A stretch of 64,000 nt of DNA from Metarhizium brunneum (GCF_013426205.1 NC_089424.1:4526001-4590000); one strand, 5' to 3'; shown: positions 32,634-44,419, counted from the first letter of the stretch. Notes: a model not told the origin generated them from the sequence alone. Numbers and translations are program-made.

Positions 32634-35600
32634 GTTCCCATGTGTTTTCCTCGTCTCCATAGCTTTTCCATTTAATGAGATATTGGCGTGTTTTGTTTCT
32701 TGTCCTCATGTCTAAGATCCGTTCTACTTCATATTCCGTTTCGTTCATGACTTCGATGTCTTCTTCTGCTGGTGCATTGTTTGGTGCTTTCTCAAGAAGT
32801 GAAATGTGTACTATAGGATGATTCCTCATAGTCTTTGGTAATGAAAGTTCGTAGTTGTTTGTCGATATTCTTTTCTTGATAGCGAATGGTCCTAATTTTT
32901 TGTAGTCCAATTTGTCGCTTGGTCGCGTTGTTTTGATGTTTCGTCGGAGTAGGTAGACCATGTCTCCCTCCCCAAAGATTGGTCCCTTCGATCTTTTACG
33001 ATTATGGTATTGTGCCATTCTGTTTCGTACGAATTCCAATTCGTGTCGCATTTCTTCGTGCAATCTCTTCAGTTCATCTGCTTGCAGCATCGCTCGTTCT
33101 GCTTGCGGTCCTTCGCGCTGTGTTCGAAATACTTCGGGATTAAATCCGTAATTGGCGTAGGCTGGTGTTTGCTTTGTCGATTCTGATATCGAGCTATTGT
33201 AAGCCAATTGCGCTGTAGGTAACCATTTAACCCAATCGTCCTGTTGATGATTGATGTAACATCGTAGATACTGTTCAAGCGTCTGGTTCAATCTTTCCGT
33301 CTGTCCATCTGTCTGTGGATGGTATGCGGTGCTTAACTTGTGATTCGTTCCAAGTTGTGCCATAAGTGCTTGCCAAAACTTAGAAGTAAATGTACTTCCT
33401 CTGTCCGATATGATTTCTTCTGGCAGTCCATGGTTACTTGCTATTGTTCGTAAGAACACATATGCAAGTTCTTCTGCATTGCTTGCTTCTCTGTACGGTA
33501 AAAAGTATCCGTATTTTGTGAGTCTATCCGTGACCACGAATATGCTGTCATATTCCACGTTGGTCATTGGTTCTTTTGACATTGGTAGCTTCGTAATATG
33601 ATCGAAAGCTATCGATTCCCATGGTCGTGTTGGTACTGGTAATGGTTGCAGTTCTCCGTATGGCTTATGTCGTGAAGCCTTACTTTTTCCGCATTGTATG
33701 CATTCGTTGACAACCTTTTCGACCATTTTCTTGATTCCTGAGAAATCGTATTGTCGTCGTATCTTATCCAGTGTCTTGCGGATTCCTTGATGTCCGTAGA
33801 CTGGATGTTCATGCATTTCTTTGATGCATTCTTCTTGTAATTCTGGTGGTATCCAGATTTTCTCTCCATACATTGGTACTCCTCCTGGGTGGCATGTGCA
33901 TCCCGTCGGTACGTCCCCAATGTGTTGTATATTGTCTGTTGCCCATTGGTGTATTTTGCCGTATACTGGGTCTTCTTTCTGTACTTTCAATATGGCATTC
34001 AGTTGTTTCTGCTGGAAATTGCCATTTTTATTGATCTCAAGGAGTGGTCCTGTTGCTGTAGGTACTCCTGTATCGTAGTCGCTTCTTCGACTTAGAGCGT
34101 CTGCTCGTCCGTTCTCGGATCCTTTTCGATGGATGATTTCGTAGTCGAATTCTGAAAGATATTCGGCCCATCGAATTTGTCGTCCATTCAATTGTTGCGT
34201 CGTCGCAAAATGAGAGATGTTCTTATGATCGGTATACACCTTAACTTTGTGTTTGCTTCCCATGAGATAGTGTCTAAATTCCTTGAAAGCATTGATGATT
34301 GCTAGGAATTCTTTGTCGTAGATGGGGTAGTTGAGTTCTGCTCCATGAAGTTTCTTCGAGTAGAACGCAATAGGGTGTAGTTTTCCGTCATCGTCTCTTT
34401 GTCCAACTTGTGCTCCTAGAGCAAAGTCTGATGAGTCGGTTTCTAGTTCCGTTTCTTTTTCTGGGTCGAAGGTTCTCAAAACAGGTTCGGATGTGATGAG
34501 TTCTTTGATCTTGTCAAAGGCACATTGCGCCTCATCGTTCCAATTCCACTGCTTATCCTTCTTGGTGAGTTCATCCAAGGGTGCTGCGATTTCGCCGTAG
34601 CTCTTGATGAATCTCCTGTAATAGTTCGCAAAGCCTCTAAAGCTTTGTATGTCCTTGACATTCTTCGGTGTTGGCCAGTTCCTTACTGCCTCAATCTTTG
34701 TCTTTTCCATTCGTATCTCGTTTGGTCGTATCGTGTGTCCTAGGAAGTCTACTTCCTGGGTATGGAATTTGCTTTTTGCTGGTTCCACTAGTAACTTCGC
34801 GTCTTGTAGCGCTTGTAGTACCTTGTGTACATGTCTTTTGTGGTCTTCCAGGGTTTTTGAGAAGATCAGTATATCGTCCAGATACACTACCACAAAATTG
34901 TCCAAATATTTTCGTAGTACGCTGTTGATCATTCGTTGGAATGTCGCTGGTGCGTTGGTAAGCCCGAATGGCATTACCAGGTATTCGAATAGTCCGAACT
35001 TCGTTCTAAAGGCTGTCTTCCATTCATGGCCTTTCTTTATTCGAATCAAATTGTATGCTCCCTTCAGGTCCAAAGCGGTGAACCAATTCATTCCGTGCAA
35101 TCGGTCCCGTAGTTCCGATATTAGTGGCAACGGTGTTCGATCCTTCATGGTAATCGCGTTCAATCGCCGATAGTCCACTACTAACCGCAGTTTCCCGTTT
35201 TTCTTTGGAACAAACATAACTGGGTATCCAGCTTCTGATGTGGATGCTCTGATGTAGCCTTTCGCTAACATCTCGTCGATGTACTCCCGTAGTGTTTCGA
35301 GTTCTCTTGCGTTTAAGTTGTAAATCTTATGGAATGTTGTCGACTTTCCGTCTATCAATTCAATCTGATGATCCCATTGGCTGTGTTCTGGTAATCCGGT
35401 TTCTAATTCTTCTGCGAATAATTTTTCGTATTTCCGGTATTCCTTAGGGATATTCTTGAGTCTTTCTTCTTTCGTTATTGGGCTTTTGTCGTCTTTATCG
35501 TTCTCGTTCCTCTTTTCTCCTTCGAGTTTCTTGTTTGTGTTCGCGAGGTCTTTCCTTAAGGTGGCAATAACCTTTCGGATCTTGGCTTTTGTCTTCTTGT

Positions 35601-36354
35601 TGCTTATTGTTGTTCGTATCCCGGTTTGTAGCGCCGTCGAGGTCGTTACGGTGGATCCAATTGTTTTGACTGCTTTTCTGCCGCTTGTTTGTTGTCGTTG
35701 GTCCTTGGATAACTTGCTTGAAGGTTCTTTTTCTTCAGAACTCTGTTCATGAGCTAAGTTATGACGAAATTTCGTTCTTTCTTCCGAATTCTGCTGATTC
35801 TGTTGGCCTGAAGTCTCGTTCCACTTCAGTTGGCCTGTCCTCCAGTTGATCAGTGGGTTACTCTCCCATAACCATGGGTACCCTAACACTAGGTCGTGTT
35901 CCGATACGTCCATAACATCGAGTTGAATCACTTCTGAATGACTTTGAATCTGTACTTCGAGATGATCAGTCTCTTGGTTAATGATTCCGTCATTATAGGC
36001 AAAAAGTTTTCCTTCGATATCAGTTAACTCGTATGGTGCCTCTTTGTGTTTCCACGGTAGTTGGTAACGATTCACAACTCTGGGTGAGATATAGTTGCCC
36101 ATCGCGCCACTGTCCACAAGTATGCGAACGCGATGTCCCATGACTTCGGCGTCTAATACCATTTTGTCGCTTCGTCCGTTCTGGGTTGCGTTGAGGGTCA
36201 TTAGCGTCTTTCTTTTCATGCCAGCCTGTAGCCCTTTTACAGATGGCGTGCCTCGTTTTTTGAGTTTTCCGGAATAGATTCTTCTGCGATTTGTCGTTTC
36301 ATTTCTTGGTACCATTCTGTAGGTCCAGTTCCGTTTTGCGGGTGCTTGAAGCAA
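32530..36354 (-). CDS. pol: Pol polyprotein of the right gypsy copy
   Basis: Same 1274-codon open frame as the left copy, residue for residue in the supplied translation, with all protease, RT (YLDD), RNase H, integrase (HHCC, D-D35E) and chromodomain residues. It is expected from a Gag-Pol fusion made by -1 frameshift at 36255-36261. The identity of both copies argues for very recent duplication or gene conversion. Confidence 0.95.
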   Translation of the reverse strand: MLQAPAKRNWTYRMVPRNETTNRRRIYSGKLKKRGTPSVKGLQAGMKRKTLMTLNATQNGRSDKMVLDAEVMGHRVRILVDSGAMGNYISPRVVNRYQLPWKHKEAPYELTDIEGKLFAYNDGIINQETDHLEVQIQSHSEVIQLDVMDVSEHDLVLGYPWLWESNPLINWRTGQLKWNETSGQQNQQNSEERTKFRHNLAHEQSSEEKEPSSKLSKDQRQQTSGRKAVKTIGSTVTTSTALQTGIRTTISNKKTKAKIRKVIATLRKDLANTNKKLEGEKRNENDKDDKSPITKEERLKNIPKEYRKYEKLFAEELETGLPEHSQWDHQIELIDGKSTTFHKIYNLNARELETLREYIDEMLAKGYIRASTSEAGYPVMFVPKKNGKLRLVVDYRRLNAITMKDRTPLPLISELRDRLHGMNWFTALDLKGAYNLIRIKKGHEWKTAFRTKFGLFEYLVMPFGLTNAPATFQRMINSVLRKYLDNFVVVYLDDILIFSKTLEDHKRHVHKVLQALQDAKLLVEPAKSKFHTQEVDFLGHTIRPNEIRMEKTKIEAVRNWPTPKNVKDIQSFRGFANYYRRFIKSYGEIAAPLDELTKKDKQWNWNDEAQCAFDKIKELITSEPVLRTFDPEKETELETDSSDFALGAQVGQRDDDGKLHPIAFYSKKLHGAELNYPIYDKEFLAIINAFKEFRHYLMGSKHKVKVYTDHKNISHFATTQQLNGRQIRWAEYLSEFDYEIIHRKGSENGRADALSRRSDYDTGVPTATGPLLEINKNGNFQQKQLNAILKVQKEDPVYGKIHQWATDNIQHIGDVPTGCTCHPGGVPMYGEKIWIPPELQEECIKEMHEHPVYGHQGIRKTLDKIRRQYDFSGIKKMVEKVVNECIQCGKSKASRHKPYGELQPLPVPTRPWESIAFDHITKLPMSKEPMTNVEYDSIFVVTDRLTKYGYFLPYREASNAEELAYVFLRTIASNHGLPEEIISDRGSTFTSKFWQALMAQLGTNHKLSTAYHPQTDGQTERLNQTLEQYLRCYINHQQDDWVKWLPTAQLAYNSSISESTKQTPAYANYGFNPEVFRTQREGPQAERAMLQADELKRLHEEMRHELEFVRNRMAQYHNRKRSKGPIFGEGDMVYLLRRNIKTTRPSDKLDYKKLGPFAIKKRISTNNYELSLPKTMRNHPIVHISLLEKAPNNAPAEEDIEVMNETEYEVERILDMRTRNKTRQYLIKWKSYGDEENTWEPTEHLKNCQHLLRQYHQQHSTRHPQTQRSNPTRQ
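36220..36261 (-). promoter_or_regulatory. -1 ribosomal frameshift signal, right copy
   Basis: Same slippery heptamer A AAA AAC (36255-36261), 7-nt spacer and stem-loop (36220-36247) as in the left copy. Confidence 0.8.
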
Positions 36355-38735
36355 AACCCATCGTCAAACATTTGACATAGGCGATTGTAAATTTGGTTTT
36401 TCATTTCTCCGTGTTTTTCGCATCTTGGGTTGTCGCAGTTTACCGCATATTTCCTGTTGCATCTGGGGTTGAACTTCTGTTCGTTGTACCACTTATCCAA
36501 CTGTTGTTCACTGTGGTATGTTGATTCTGTGGTTCCCCTGGGGTCTTTCTGTTCGAGTATGTCTAATGCTCGCTGTGTCCGTTTGTATGCTGCTGGTGTT
36601 CCACATTGCCACTTGTGCCATTCCCTGGCCTTATCTACCATATGTTCTGAACAATTAGGTAGTGGGCATACCATGTGGTCTTTTGTTTCACATCGAGGTG
36701 ACTTGAGTAGTAACTCCCTTCTGTGTGTTGGGATTTTTCCCTCATACACATACTGATGCCACTGCCTGTTCTTCGTATGTACATGTAACTGGCATGTGTC
36801 TGATTCACATACGTCCGTAGGATCTGTATGAGCTCGGCATTTGATGGGTGTGTTTGAATCGGGTTCCAAGATCATCGTTTGATCGTTATTGATTATCTTC
36901 ACTCTCCATTCTAGGAGTTCCCATCTGAAGTATGGTGCTTTGATCGGATATCCTTTCATCCTGATCGGAAACGCATCCAATCGTGCCTTGGTTTGAAAGT
37001 GTGCCTGGCACATTGCAAACGCGCATGATGCCCATGCTAAACGTGTATGTTCCGCGTGTCTTGGTGAGAGTCTAGGATCGTCTTCCTTCTCTCCTTCCGG
37101 AAACCATAGTGTCTGGTTTTCCATTGCCGTGGTGGTGTCCACTGCTAGAATAGGAATTGCGAAATGTTTTCCTGTTGGTGCGGGGAAATATCGCTGTACA
37201 GCTTGTTCTTGTGTGGCTGTCAGCCTTGCAGGCGTTTCTTCCTCGCTTCGTTCGTCTTCGGACGCTTCTGGAGTATCTAGGATTGCGTTGTCGTCATCGA
37301 CGCTCATTTCCCTTACTCTATCTTCCGGTTCGTCGAAGGTGGTGAGGATTTGTGCGTCTTGCTCCTCCCTATATTGTTGTTCCCTTCGATTCTTCCTTGC
37401 TTCTGCTTGTTGTCGCACCCAATCGAGAATTTCTTGGTGCGAGTCTTCGTCCAAATATTCTGGCGATTTTGGTTCATGGAGTTCCTTTCGTCCCGTCATT
37501 GCAAGCGTTCTCTTTTCCATTGATTGTTCGTCCAGGTCTTCTTGTACCAGTTGTTTGGCTACTTGCAGTCCGTTTCCTATGAAGTTCATAATTTTCTTCT
37601 TTGGTTTTCTTGGTTCTTTTGGAAACCATCCTCTTTCTTGTTTGCTGCTCATGTGAACGTAGCAGTTGTCGTCATAGCAGAAGGTCCAGTTGAGGTTCTT
37701 ATGTTCCACCTCTGATTCGGTAACTTCGATTTTCTGTTGGTTAGTAGAATTGAGTTGTTTCTTACCTCCTTCTGGTACTGGCTTCCATTCTTTCCTGGGT
37801 TTCTTGCATTTATTGGCGAAATGTCCTGGTTTTCCGCAGTTGTAGCATTTCTTTTCCTTTTTGTCGTCTTTCTTGGTAGCGTCAAGCTCCATTCGTCCAG
37901 GGTTAAGAGTGTGACCATAGGCAATAGGTTCGTCACGCTTTCTGCGTTGATTGGCTTGGTAACTCTTCCCTTTGGCAGGGCTCCAGGTTCCTTTACCCTG
38001 TTTCTTCTGTATGCGTCGCTGATACTGTCTGTCGTCGATTCGTACCGCCATAGCGATGTAGTCCGATAAGTTGTCTGGTCTGTTCTCCCTGTAGAGTTCA
38101 TCTTTGACTTCTTCCTTAAGTCCTTTATAGAAAGCTGACATAAGAGGTTCGTCCTCCCAGTCAAGCTGAGATGCAAGTTGTCTGAAGCGAGCGGCATAAT
38201 CGGATGCCGATCCCTTCTGCTTGAGCCCGTCGATGTAGTACTCAGCAGCCCTAGCTTCGTCAACTGTTCCAAAGGCCTTTTTGATAGCTTTTTCGAATTC
38301 ATCGTAACTTTCGAAAATGGTGTTGGTTTCTTCTTCGCGGTCGTCTTTTTCTTTGTTAAGGTAGTCCCTCATAATGGGTTCAAACCATGCGAGTGCCACT
38401 CCCGTCATACACCCTCCTGCGTGCAGTACCTTGGCAGAGGATTCTTCCATTTTGGTCGGGAATTGTCGGTGGTAAGCCCTGAGTTGAGTGAGGAATCCTT
38501 GAAGCGCACCCGGGGATCCGTCGTACGGTCCTGGTGCCCTGGGTCTAAGGATTTCTCCCAAGTCCTTTTTAATTGTGGCCGCAGTCGTGGCTTGTTCCTG
38601 CCGTTCTTCTTCCATCTGTTGGACCCGTTCCCGAAGGCGTATGATCTCAGCAAGCATGTCGTGAGCAGAGATGGTGGTTGGTCCCTCTCGGGTTTCATTG
38701 GATCCAGATGCGGTGGTAGTCTCGCGTGGTGCCAT
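36237..38735 (-). CDS. gag: Gag of the right gypsy copy
   Basis: 832 aa from ATG 38733-38735, identical to the left Gag: CCHC zinc knuckle, five C-x4-C-x2-H motifs in the C-terminal half and an acidic segment. The leader between LTR 3 and the ATG is 63 nt. Its 3' end overlaps pol with the frameshift signal. Confidence 0.92.
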   Translation of the reverse strand: MAPRETTTASGSNETREGPTTISAHDMLAEIIRLRERVQQMEEERQEQATTAATIKKDLGEILRPRAPGPYDGSPGALQGFLTQLRAYHRQFPTKMEESSAKVLHAGGCMTGVALAWFEPIMRDYLNKEKDDREEETNTIFESYDEFEKAIKKAFGTVDEARAAEYYIDGLKQKGSASDYAARFRQLASQLDWEDEPLMSAFYKGLKEEVKDELYRENRPDNLSDYIAMAVRIDDRQYQRRIQKKQGKGTWSPAKGKSYQANQRRKRDEPIAYGHTLNPGRMELDATKKDDKKEKKCYNCGKPGHFANKCKKPRKEWKPVPEGGKKQLNSTNQQKIEVTESEVEHKNLNWTFCYDDNCYVHMSSKQERGWFPKEPRKPKKKIMNFIGNGLQVAKQLVQEDLDEQSMEKRTLAMTGRKELHEPKSPEYLDEDSHQEILDWVRQQAEARKNRREQQYREEQDAQILTTFDEPEDRVREMSVDDDNAILDTPEASEDERSEEETPARLTATQEQAVQRYFPAPTGKHFAIPILAVDTTTAMENQTLWFPEGEKEDDPRLSPRHAEHTRLAWASCAFAMCQAHFQTKARLDAFPIRMKGYPIKAPYFRWELLEWRVKIINNDQTMILEPDSNTPIKCRAHTDPTDVCESDTCQLHVHTKNRQWHQYVYEGKIPTHRRELLLKSPRCETKDHMVCPLPNCSEHMVDKAREWHKWQCGTPAAYKRTQRALDILEQKDPRGTTESTYHSEQQLDKWYNEQKFNPRCNRKYAVNCDNPRCEKHGEMKNQIYNRLCQMFDDGFCFKHPQNGTGPTEWYQEMKRQIAEESIPENSKNEARHL

Positions 38736-38787
38736 GTTGACAGTTATCAGGTATTGCTCAGAGTGACGCGGTAGTAGTCTGAACAAG

Positions 38788-38797
38788 AGCTTTCAAC
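38788..38797 (-). promoter_or_regulatory. Candidate self-priming site (PBS), right copy
   Basis: Same 10-nt complement to the LTR segment at 38970-38979. Confidence 0.5.
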
Positions 38798-38798
38798 G

Positions 38799-39234
38799 TG
38801 TAACGGCTAAGGTTCCCAAGGGATAAACTAGTCGTAGTTTATGTTGGCAGAGCCACTAGGGCAGTCAATCTGAGCAGTTGGGTGTTACGTTGGTAATAGG
38901 TCGTAGACCGTAACCAAGTGATCAGAGTCAAAGAGTTGTAAGCGAGGCTTATTCAATGTAATGATCTGTGTTGAAAGCTAAGGAGCTAGAGGCTATCTAT
39001 GAAGCGAATTTGGGGGTCCCTATATACTACGGTTGCTAGTTATCGCGGAGGTGAGCATCCTCGATGCTCACTTCCAAACACTGGTGAGCGTTGTGCATGC
39101 TCACTTATAATAACTGAGCGTCCTTCCCATTGGTCCTGTCGTGCCGACCAATGTTCCGTGGCCCGTCATGCCTGTGCCGCCCGGCGGCTCCATGCAGCCG
39201 GCCCAACCTGCAGCCTACGTGCTGGGTCGTAACA
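38799..39234 (-). repeat. LTR 3 (5' LTR of right copy)
   Basis: 436 bp with TG...CA ends, followed by TTAAG (39235-39239), the outer target duplication. In sense direction it holds a TATA box (GTATATAG, about 39022-39029 on the minus strand), so it should drive the full-length transcript of the right copy. Confidence 0.95.
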
Positions 39235-39689
39235 TTAAGGCTATTTATAAGTAATATTTATTATAAATATATATTTAAGTTTTATTTTTTCTTATTTTTT
39301 AAAAAACTATAATTTAAGTAAAAAAAACCAAAAAATCCTAAAAAACTTTTTTAATTAAATAAAAATTTAATATAACTTTAAGCTTAAAGCTAAATAATTA
39401 AATAATAAATTATTTAATAAGAAAATCTAAAAAAAACTAAAAATTTAATTTATTAAAGTAAAAAAATCTACTTTAAATATTTAAGCTTAAAATAAAAGTA
39501 CTAAAAAATTAAAAGGTATTATTATAAAAAAAGCTTAAATAATATAAATAATAATAAAATTATTATATAACTTATAAAAAAATATTATAAAAGCTATATA
39601 TTATTTATATAATTATACTTTTTTAAAATAAAATAAATAATATAGCTTATTTAAAAATATTTTTAAGAAGTAATTAATACTTAGTATTA

Positions 39690-40177
39690 TAGTCTCAGGC
39701 TAGAGCCTAGACCTAGCGATAATAGCAAGTCTATATAGTACTAGATTAAATAGTTATAAAAGACTTATTTAATATATAACTTATTTAATATATACTCTTT
39801 TAGCTTTATAGTTAATTATAAGGCTTTAAGTAACCCCTAGAATAATTATAGCTAGCACTTATAATAGCCTAATTAGGCTAGTTTATTATATTTAAATAAG
39901 TCTTTTATAAGGTTATAAGTTTAAGCTAAAAGCCTAGGCTTATAAGGGAAAGCTTTAAGGGGTATAAGGTATAAAAAAAAGGTATATTATAATTTTAGGC
40001 TAAAGCTTAAACCTAATAATAGTAATAAATTTATATAATACTAGATTAAATAGTTATAAAGGACTTATTTAATATATACTTTTTTAGCTTTATAATTAAT
40101 TATAAGGCTCTGGGTAACCCCTGGGATAATTGCGGCTAGCACCCGCGATAGCCTAATCAGGCTAGTCCGTCACACTT
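39690..40177 (+). repeat. Two units of a 300-bp-period repeat with different RIP damage
   Basis: Unit 1 starts near 39698, unit 2 near 39998. The last part of unit 2 (about 40108-40177) keeps its C and G, while unit 1 has T or A at those places. In the stretch from GGCTCTGGGT to the end I see only C-to-T and G-to-A differences. Confidence 0.7.
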
Positions 40178-41884
40178 AGTTATTTAAAAGTATATAATTA
40201 TAAAGTATTTATAATAATAATAAATATTTAATTTAAGCTTTATAAAAAGTAAAAGCTTAAATTAAAAGCTTATATTAAGTATTTTATAAGCTATTAATTT
40301 TTAAATATTTATAAAATATAAGTTTTATATAAAAATAAAATTATTTTAACCTAAAATATTATTTTTAATAAATTTAGTTTTTTTAAAAATAAAATAACTT
40401 ATTTTAAACTAAAATAATTTATAAATTAATTACTAAAAAAAAATAAAATTCTAAAAAAATAATAAGTTATAAAGTTTATACTTAAATAAAAAAATACTTA
40501 ATAATTTTAATAAATTAAATTATTAAATTATAATAAAGAAAATAAAAAAAAGGCTAGTTAATTACCAGAACCTACTAGTAACATAATTAATAGCTATACC
40601 TAGCTAATTTAATAATAATATATAATTTAAAAAATACTATATATATTATAATACATTAAATCTACTAGCTTAAAAGGTGATTTATAACTTTATATACTAG
40701 TAAAAATATATATATAATAATAATAATAACTTATAACCATATAAGTTATACCCTAAAAAACTTAAAGTAATCTAATATAATATAAATTAATAAAGTCCTA
40801 ACTTTTATAAAGCTTATTATCTTTTTTATAATTATCTTATTTTACCTTTATATATTATACTAATTTAAATAAATTACTTTATAAATAATATAGCTACTTA
40901 TAAGTTTCTGGCTTTATATTACTTCTTAAAGTACTTATTAATATTAGACTTAATTAGTAATTAATAATTTTATTATAACTATAACTAATACTAAAAAAGG
41001 TAATAAGCCTAATATAAATAAATTACCTATTATAACTTTAAGAATTAAAGCTAATAAGCTTAAAAAAGTAATAAAAAAGCTATTATTATAAAAAATATTA
41101 ATAAAAAAAAAATATATTATTAAAAACTAAAAATATTAAAAAAGTTAAAAAACTTAATAAAATAACTAAAAAAGTAAGAAAAAAAAATAAAAGAAAAAAT
41201 TAAAAAGAATATTGTAAAGCTAGTTAATAAAAAGTAGCTTTATATTATAGTTTTCCCTTTTATTATAGAGGGATAATTTTAATAAATTAAATAAAAAAAT
41301 TCTAAATAAAATTATTATAAATATAAGTATATAAAATAAATTAGATTATAAAAATAATAAAAATATATATAAATAATTAAATAAGCTAGGTTATATAATA
41401 TTACCTTTAATAAACCTAGAGCTTAAAAAAAGCCTAAAAGTAATATTTATAACTAATCTTCTAATTTACTACTAATCTAGTTATCCTAAAAGGGTAAATA
41501 CTAAAAGCTATAACCTAAACTATTATAATTATAAAGTTAAGTAAGTTAATACTAACTATTAATTTTATAAATTTTATTTACTTTAAATTAAAATAATAAT
41601 TTATAATATATTTAATACTAAAATTAAGTTTTAATTATATAAGAAAAACCTATTAAAAGCTTTAAAAATTATAAAAAACCTTAAAAGCTATTTATTTAAA
41701 AATTAATTTATTAAAGTATAATAAAAATACCTTATATTATATAATTAAATAAATTCTTTTATTAAGATATCTTAATTATAAGCTAAAAGGTATAAAGCTT
41801 TTAGCTATATATAGGTATTTACTTATAAAATAAATAAGTATAATTATCTCTAGAAATATAAAGTATAATTTATTATATATTAAT

Positions 41885-42835
41885 ATTTGGTTAATTCGCT
41901 TTATAATCAAATAAAATTATATATATAATATTAGTATTATATAAGCGTAAAATTTAAAATAATATTAGGCTATATTAGGCTAAAAATAATAAGAAATTAA
42001 AAAAATAAACTATTTATATATTATAATATATTAAATATATTAGTATAATTAATACTATATTATAGCTTATTAGTTATAGCTACTTTATAATAGCCTTAGC
42101 TATTATTATATAATTAAACCTTATATATTATTATAACTTTATAGCTATAACTTATATTAAGTTATACTAAAAACCTAAAATACCTATATATATAATATAT
42201 TTATAAAATCTACTTTTTTTTATATTTTAAGTTAATTTTATATTTAAGTTATTTACTTTTTTTATTATTAAGACCTAATATAACTAATTATAAGTTACTG
42301 CTTTTATATATATATATCTCTTATAAGCACTTATTAATATTTATTATAGCTATTTATAAACTATTATATATAAAGTATATACTTATTAATATAAGCCTTT
42401 ATAAAATAAAATTAACTAGACTAGCTTATTAATAATAATAAGATAACCTTTAAGTATAATAAAAAGCCTAATATAAGTAGGTTATTTATTATAACCTTTA
42501 AGGGTTAAAGCTAATAAGGCCTAGTAAGTAATATAATTATTAATAAATTAAAAGCTTTTTATAATAAAAAAAATACTTATTTTAAAGCTAAAAATCTTAA
42601 TTTTATAAAAATTAAAAAGATTATAAAAATAATTAAAAATTTAAAAAAAAAAGCTTTTAAAAATATTAAATTAAAGTATAATATTAAGAAAGCTATAAAA
42701 CTAGTTATAAAAAAAGCTAATAAAGCTAATAAAACTAAGGCTAAAAAGGCTAAAAAAGCTAAAAAGGCTTATAAGGCTAAAGCTGCCAAATAAATTTATA
42801 TTAGCGGTTTTACCTCTTTTAAAGGGGTAATTTAT
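41885..42835 (+). repeat. RIPed dispersed repeat, copy 6
   Basis: Best preserved start (GGTTAATTCGCTTTATAATC) and the same Lys/Ala-coding end (about 42710-42792) as copy 2. It sits on the other side of the gypsy pair, so the family predates that insertion. Confidence 0.6.
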
Positions 42836-44419
42836 TATATATAAAAACTAATAAAAAAAATATTCTCTTAGCTTATATAATAATACTAGCTAGTATATTA
42901 TTTTAAGTATTAATAATAATAGCTATTAAATATAATTTTAAACTTAAATAAATAAATATTATTAATATATTTATAAATTATAAGCTAAATAAAGTTATTT
43001 ATATATATATATTATTAAATTATAAAAAATATAATAAAGTATTATATTTAAAGAAAGTACTTTATAGTTTATAAAAATTATTATTATTATAGTAAAAAAA
43101 GTTAATAAAAAGCCTCTAAAAACTAGGTTTTTAACTAGTTTTATAAAAGTTATATATTATAATTAAAAGCTTTATAATAGTATTTTTCTTTATTAATAAT
43201 ATTATTTAAGTATATAAAAAAGCTAATAAAAAAATTACTAAAAAAGCTATAAAAAGCTTAAAAAATTTATATTAAATAATATAATTAAGTAAGCTAAAAT
43301 AATTTCTTAGTATTTATATCTTAAAAAATAAATAAAATAAAATAATTTAAATAATCTAAAATATATATATTAATAAAATAATATATAAGCTTTTAGTTTA
43401 ATTAAAAAGTAAAGTATTATTAATACTTATAAGCCTAAAAAAATTATTAAAATTAAAAATATAAGTAATAAAAAAGTTAATTAAAGTTTATTAATAAAAA
43501 ATTAAATTTATTTTATTTATAGCTATTTTAATAAAATTAAATATTATATTTATAATTAATTAATTAATATAATATAATCTAAATCTAAGTAATATATATT
43601 ATAAAATAATAAATAAAGTAATTTAATATATTTATTTTATTAGATTATTTATTTTATAATTTAAAAATAATAATTAAGAAAATATAAAACTAATTAAAAT
43701 ATTTATTAGCTTAAATAATATATTATTTATTAATAATATAAAAAATTAAAAAAGCTTATAAAATTATATATTAAAATTATATAATAAGCTAATTATATAA
43801 AAAATATTAAAATAAATTATTATAATAATTTTAAGTATAAAAACTAAGCTAATTATAGCTTTAAAAGTAATTAAAAAAATAATAATTATAAAAAAACTAT
43901 TAAATTTTTTATAAATTAAGTTAAATAAGCTTTTATATTTAAAAATTAATAATAAGTAAATAATTAAATTATTAATTAAAAAATTAATAAAATTAATTAC
44001 TTAGCTTTATTATATTAATATTTATTAATATTAATTATATTAATAAATTTAAAATAATTAAATTAAAATATAATAAGTAAAATTAAAAAATATAATAATA
44101 AATAAAATAATAAAAGTATTACTTAAAGTTTAATATATTAAATTTTTATAATAATTATAAATAAAAAATATTTAAAATTAAATTAATAATAAAATTAAGT
44201 TAAAAAAAACTTAAAATAAAATATAAAAAAAACTTTAAAGTTTTAATAATAAATTAAATTTTAAGTTAAAATTAAATATAAAAAAAAATAAAAAAAGTAT
44301 TATTTTTAAAAAACTTAATTATTATAAATATTAATATTAAAGCTTAATAAAAATAATAAATAATTATAAATAAATACTTAAAAAAAAGCTTATTTAAAAA
44401 AGTATATTAAATAAAATTA

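Larger units (their letters stand above)
24047..39234 (-). mobile_element. Tandem pair of Ty3/gypsy chromoviruses sharing the middle LTR
   Basis: Order on the plus strand: LTR 24047-24482, internal 24483-31422, LTR 31423-31859, internal 31860-38798, LTR 38799-39234. Coding is on the minus strand. Only the outermost edges carry a target duplication, TTAAG at 24042-24046 and 39235-39239, so the whole array behaves as one insertion that later became dimeric, or that integrated as a dimer. Feature offsets between the two halves differ by only two single-base changes, both in homopolymers (T3/T4 in the LTR, G5/G6 in the antisense gene). No RIP is visible. The domain order protease-RT-RNase H-integrase-chromodomain places it among chromoviruses (Metaviridae). 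Confidence 0.93.
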
